7,765 bases of DNA from Phyllobacteriaceae bacterium UBA1059 (lineage in GTDB: Bacteria > Pseudomonadota > Alphaproteobacteria > Rhizobiales > Rhizobiaceae): contig DCDI01000192.1 of assembly GCA_002316345.1 (NCBI GenBank), positions 1 through 7,765 on the forward strand. The letters run 5' to 3'. The notes under the pieces were generated by a model. It ran no database searches and was not told where the DNA came from. It saw only the letters and a program-made list of their open reading frames with translations. The translations under genes and the position numbers were made by a program. Shown here one piece after another: positions 6,020-7,765 of this stretch; position 1 is the first letter of the stretch, and every line of letters begins with the position of its first letter.

Positions 6020-7708
6020 ATGTCCATCACGTCCCAAGCCGATCGGCCGGCGCTAGCCGACGCCGCTGCGCTGCCGATCGAACCGGAAGTGGCAGCACCG
6101 CCGGCAGCGCCCGCGCCCCCGCCCTTCCTGCCGATGCACCCGGCACGCGCCGCCTCCTATATGCTGGCTTCGCTGATCCTTGCGCTGACGCAAGGGCTCG
6201 GCATGAACCTCATCAACGCCAACATCCCGCAGCTGCAGGGCTCGATCGGCGCCACCACCAACGAGGCGACCTGGATGGTGGCCGCCTATATGGCGCCCAA
6301 CGTCTCGCTGGCCGTGGCCTTGATCAAGATCCGCAACCAGTACGGCCTGCGCAACTTCGCCGAAATCAGCATCCTCGGCTTCGTGGTCGCCTGCTTCCTG
6401 AACCTGTTTATCAGCGATCTGTCGTCGGCGATGGTTGTGCGCTTCATGAGCGGCATTGCCGCCTCGCCGATCTCGAGCCTCGGCTTCCTTTACATGCTGG
6501 AGCCATTTCCCCCGGCCAAGAAGATGCAGATCGGTTTGCCGATTGCGCTGACCAACATTTCGCTGGCCGCGCCGCTGGCGCGTGTGATTTCGCCCGGCCT
6601 GCTTGACATCCAGGGCTTCCACAGCCTGACCACGCTTGAAGTCGCACTCGCCTTCGTCGCGCTTTGCCTCGTTTATCTCCTGCCGCTCAGCCAGCCGATG
6701 CCGCGCGCCAAGGTGATCCGCAAGACCGACCTGATCAGCTACGCCTTTCTTGCCATGGGCTTCGGCTCGGTCGCCGTGGTGCTGGTGCTCGGCCGCTTCT
6801 ACTGGTGGTTCGAAGCCCCCTGGATCGGCGCACTGCTCGCCTTCGGCTTTGCCTGCATCACGGTGATGGTGGCGATCGAGCTGAACCGGAACAACCACTT
6901 CATCGACATTCGCTGGATCGTCAGCCCGCCGATCCTGCATTTCGCGGCCGTGCTGCTGATCTTCCGCATCGTCCTTTCGGAACAAACCAGCGGCGCGCCC
7001 GGTCTGTTTCAGGTGCTCGGTCTCACCAACGACCAGATGATCGGCCTGTTTACGGTGATCATCCTCGGCACGATCCTCGGCGGCATCACCTGCATCTTTG
7101 CCATGCGCTACAGCAACGAGAAGGCCACGCATCTCTTTGCTTTGGCAATCGTGATTGTCGGCAGCCTGATGGATACGCAGTCCACCAGCCTGACGCGGCC
7201 GGAGCAGATGTTTGTCAGCCAGGGCCTGATCGCCTTTGCCGGCGCGCTGTTTCTGCCACCCGCGATGGCGCGCGGCTTTGTTGCGGCCCTTTCAAAGGGA
7301 CCGAACTACATCTTGAGCTTCATCGTGGTGTTTCTGACCACCCAGAGCCTGGGCGGTTTGTTGGGCTCGGCGCTGTTCGGCACCTTCATCACCATTCGCG
7401 AAAAGTACCATTCCAGCATTCTGGTGGAGCATCTCGCCTTGACCGATCCGCTTGTGGTGCAGCGCATCACGCAGCTCGGCGGCGTTTATGCCCGCACGCT
7501 CACCGACAGGGTCCTGCAGAATGCCGAAGGCGTCGCGCTTCTGTCCCAACAGGCGACGCGCGAGGCCAATGTTCTCGCCTACAACGACGCCTTCATGCTG
7601 ATTGCCTGCTTGGCTGCCTTCGCCTTTGTCGCCCTTCTGATCCACATCACCTATGACGCCGTGCGCGCCCGGATGGCACCGCCTGCCGCCGAGCCTGTTG
7701 CCGCCTGA
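6020..7708 (+). CDS. DHA2 (EmrB/QacA-like) MFS efflux permease
   Basis: The 562-residue product is an inner-membrane drug/proton antiporter-type major facilitator with about 14 helices. The helix-1 region NANIPQLQGSIGATTNEATW (66-85) fits the EmrB pattern, as do RFMSGIAASPISSL and the PPAKK loop after it. A long outer loop before the last helix, ending ATREANVLAYNDAF, is also typical of EmrB. The N-terminal 38 residues are a proline/alanine-rich tail. The loop 2-3 motif A (G-x-x-x-D-x-x-G-R-K) is not intact; instead there is IKIRNQYGLRNF (102-113), with no aspartate. GGGAG lies about six bases before the ATG. It follows the MarR gene by 13 bases and is followed by a likely adaptor gene, the layout of a tripartite pump that exports toxic lipophilic compounds. 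Substrate unknown. Confidence 0.93.
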   Translation: MSITSQADRPALADAAALPIEPEVAAPPAAPAPPPFLPMHPARAASYMLASLILALTQGLGMNLINANIPQLQGSIGATTNEATWMVAAYMAPNVSLAVALIKIRNQYGLRNFAEISILGFVVACFLNLFISDLSSAMVVRFMSGIAASPISSLGFLYMLEPFPPAKKMQIGLPIALTNISLAAPLARVISPGLLDIQGFHSLTTLEVALAFVALCLVYLLPLSQPMPRAKVIRKTDLISYAFLAMGFGSVAVVLVLGRFYWWFEAPWIGALLAFGFACITVMVAIELNRNNHFIDIRWIVSPPILHFAAVLLIFRIVLSEQTSGAPGLFQVLGLTNDQMIGLFTVIILGTILGGITCIFAMRYSNEKATHLFALAIVIVGSLMDTQSTSLTRPEQMFVSQGLIAFAGALFLPPAMARGFVAALSKGPNYILSFIVVFLTTQSLGGLLGSALFGTFITIREKYHSSILVEHLALTDPLVVQRITQLGGVYARTLTDRVLQNAEGVALLSQQATREANVLAYNDAFMLIACLAAFAFVALLIHITYDAVRARMAPPAAEPVAA

Positions 7709-7733
7709 GCCCCAAGAAAACCGAACAATCGCT

Positions 7734-7765
7734 ATGTCCAAACTCTTCCGCTATTCCGCCACCAT
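7734..7765 (+). CDS. Start of a third operon gene, probably an EmrA/HlyD-like adaptor (partial)
   Basis: An ATG 25 bases after the DHA2 stop opens a frame that runs to the right edge (MSKLFRYSAT...). A short basic cytoplasmic start is what an inner-membrane-anchored adaptor would show, and EmrB-like permeases are usually paired with one. There is no strong Shine-Dalgarno sequence. Ten codons cannot identify a family, so the product name rests on context alone. Confidence 0.5.
   Translation, partial: MSKLFRYSAT

Noticed and set aside
6053..7132. 359-codon open frame on -
   Set aside because: Antisense to the DHA2 permease; composition is again His/Arg/Gln/Asp-rich without motifs.

Overview
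The window is GC-rich, with protein-coding genes on both strands and strong use of G or C at third codon positions. The protein types (a cysteine synthase of the rhizobial kind, a DUF892 ferritin-like protein, an MHS-family permease) and a consensus EcfG general-stress promoter point to an alphaproteobacterium, most likely of the Rhizobiales (Rhizobium/Agrobacterium group). This placement is inferred from protein character; no rRNA or other marker lies in the window. I see no tRNA, rRNA, insertion sequence, CRISPR array or phage gene.

Layout. (1) 1-592: the 3' end of cysK on + converges with a candidate 43-residue small protein on -. (2) 593-1619: about 450 bases without a convincing gene, ending in an EcfG-type promoter, then a DUF892 (YciE/YciF-like) ferritin-like protein and a strong hairpin terminator. 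(3) 1624-3103, minus strand: a divergent, shortened SecY-like membrane protein followed by a four-helix SMR-like membrane protein, probably one transcript. (4) 3201-4961, minus strand: an MHS-family major facilitator permease with a long extracytoplasmic insert carrying two cysteines, closed by its own terminator. (5) 5165-5467: a 100-residue three-helix membrane protein of unknown function, divergent from the permease across a 203-base control region. (6) 5533-7765: a MarR-family regulator, a DHA2/EmrB-like efflux permease and the first codons of a third gene that is probably the EmrA/HlyD-like adaptor.

How they work together. The last block has the layout of a self-regulated multidrug or toxic-compound efflux operon, with the MarR protein probably binding the nested inverted repeat just before its own start. 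The ferritin-like gene is probably a stress-response gene under the EcfG sigma factor. The cysK, SecY-like/SMR-like and MHS blocks look like separate transcription units. Nothing here is a clear, entirely new system. The least ordinary item is the SecY-like protein, which keeps the family's membrane core signatures but has lost most of the cytoplasmic loops that bind the ribosome and SecA.
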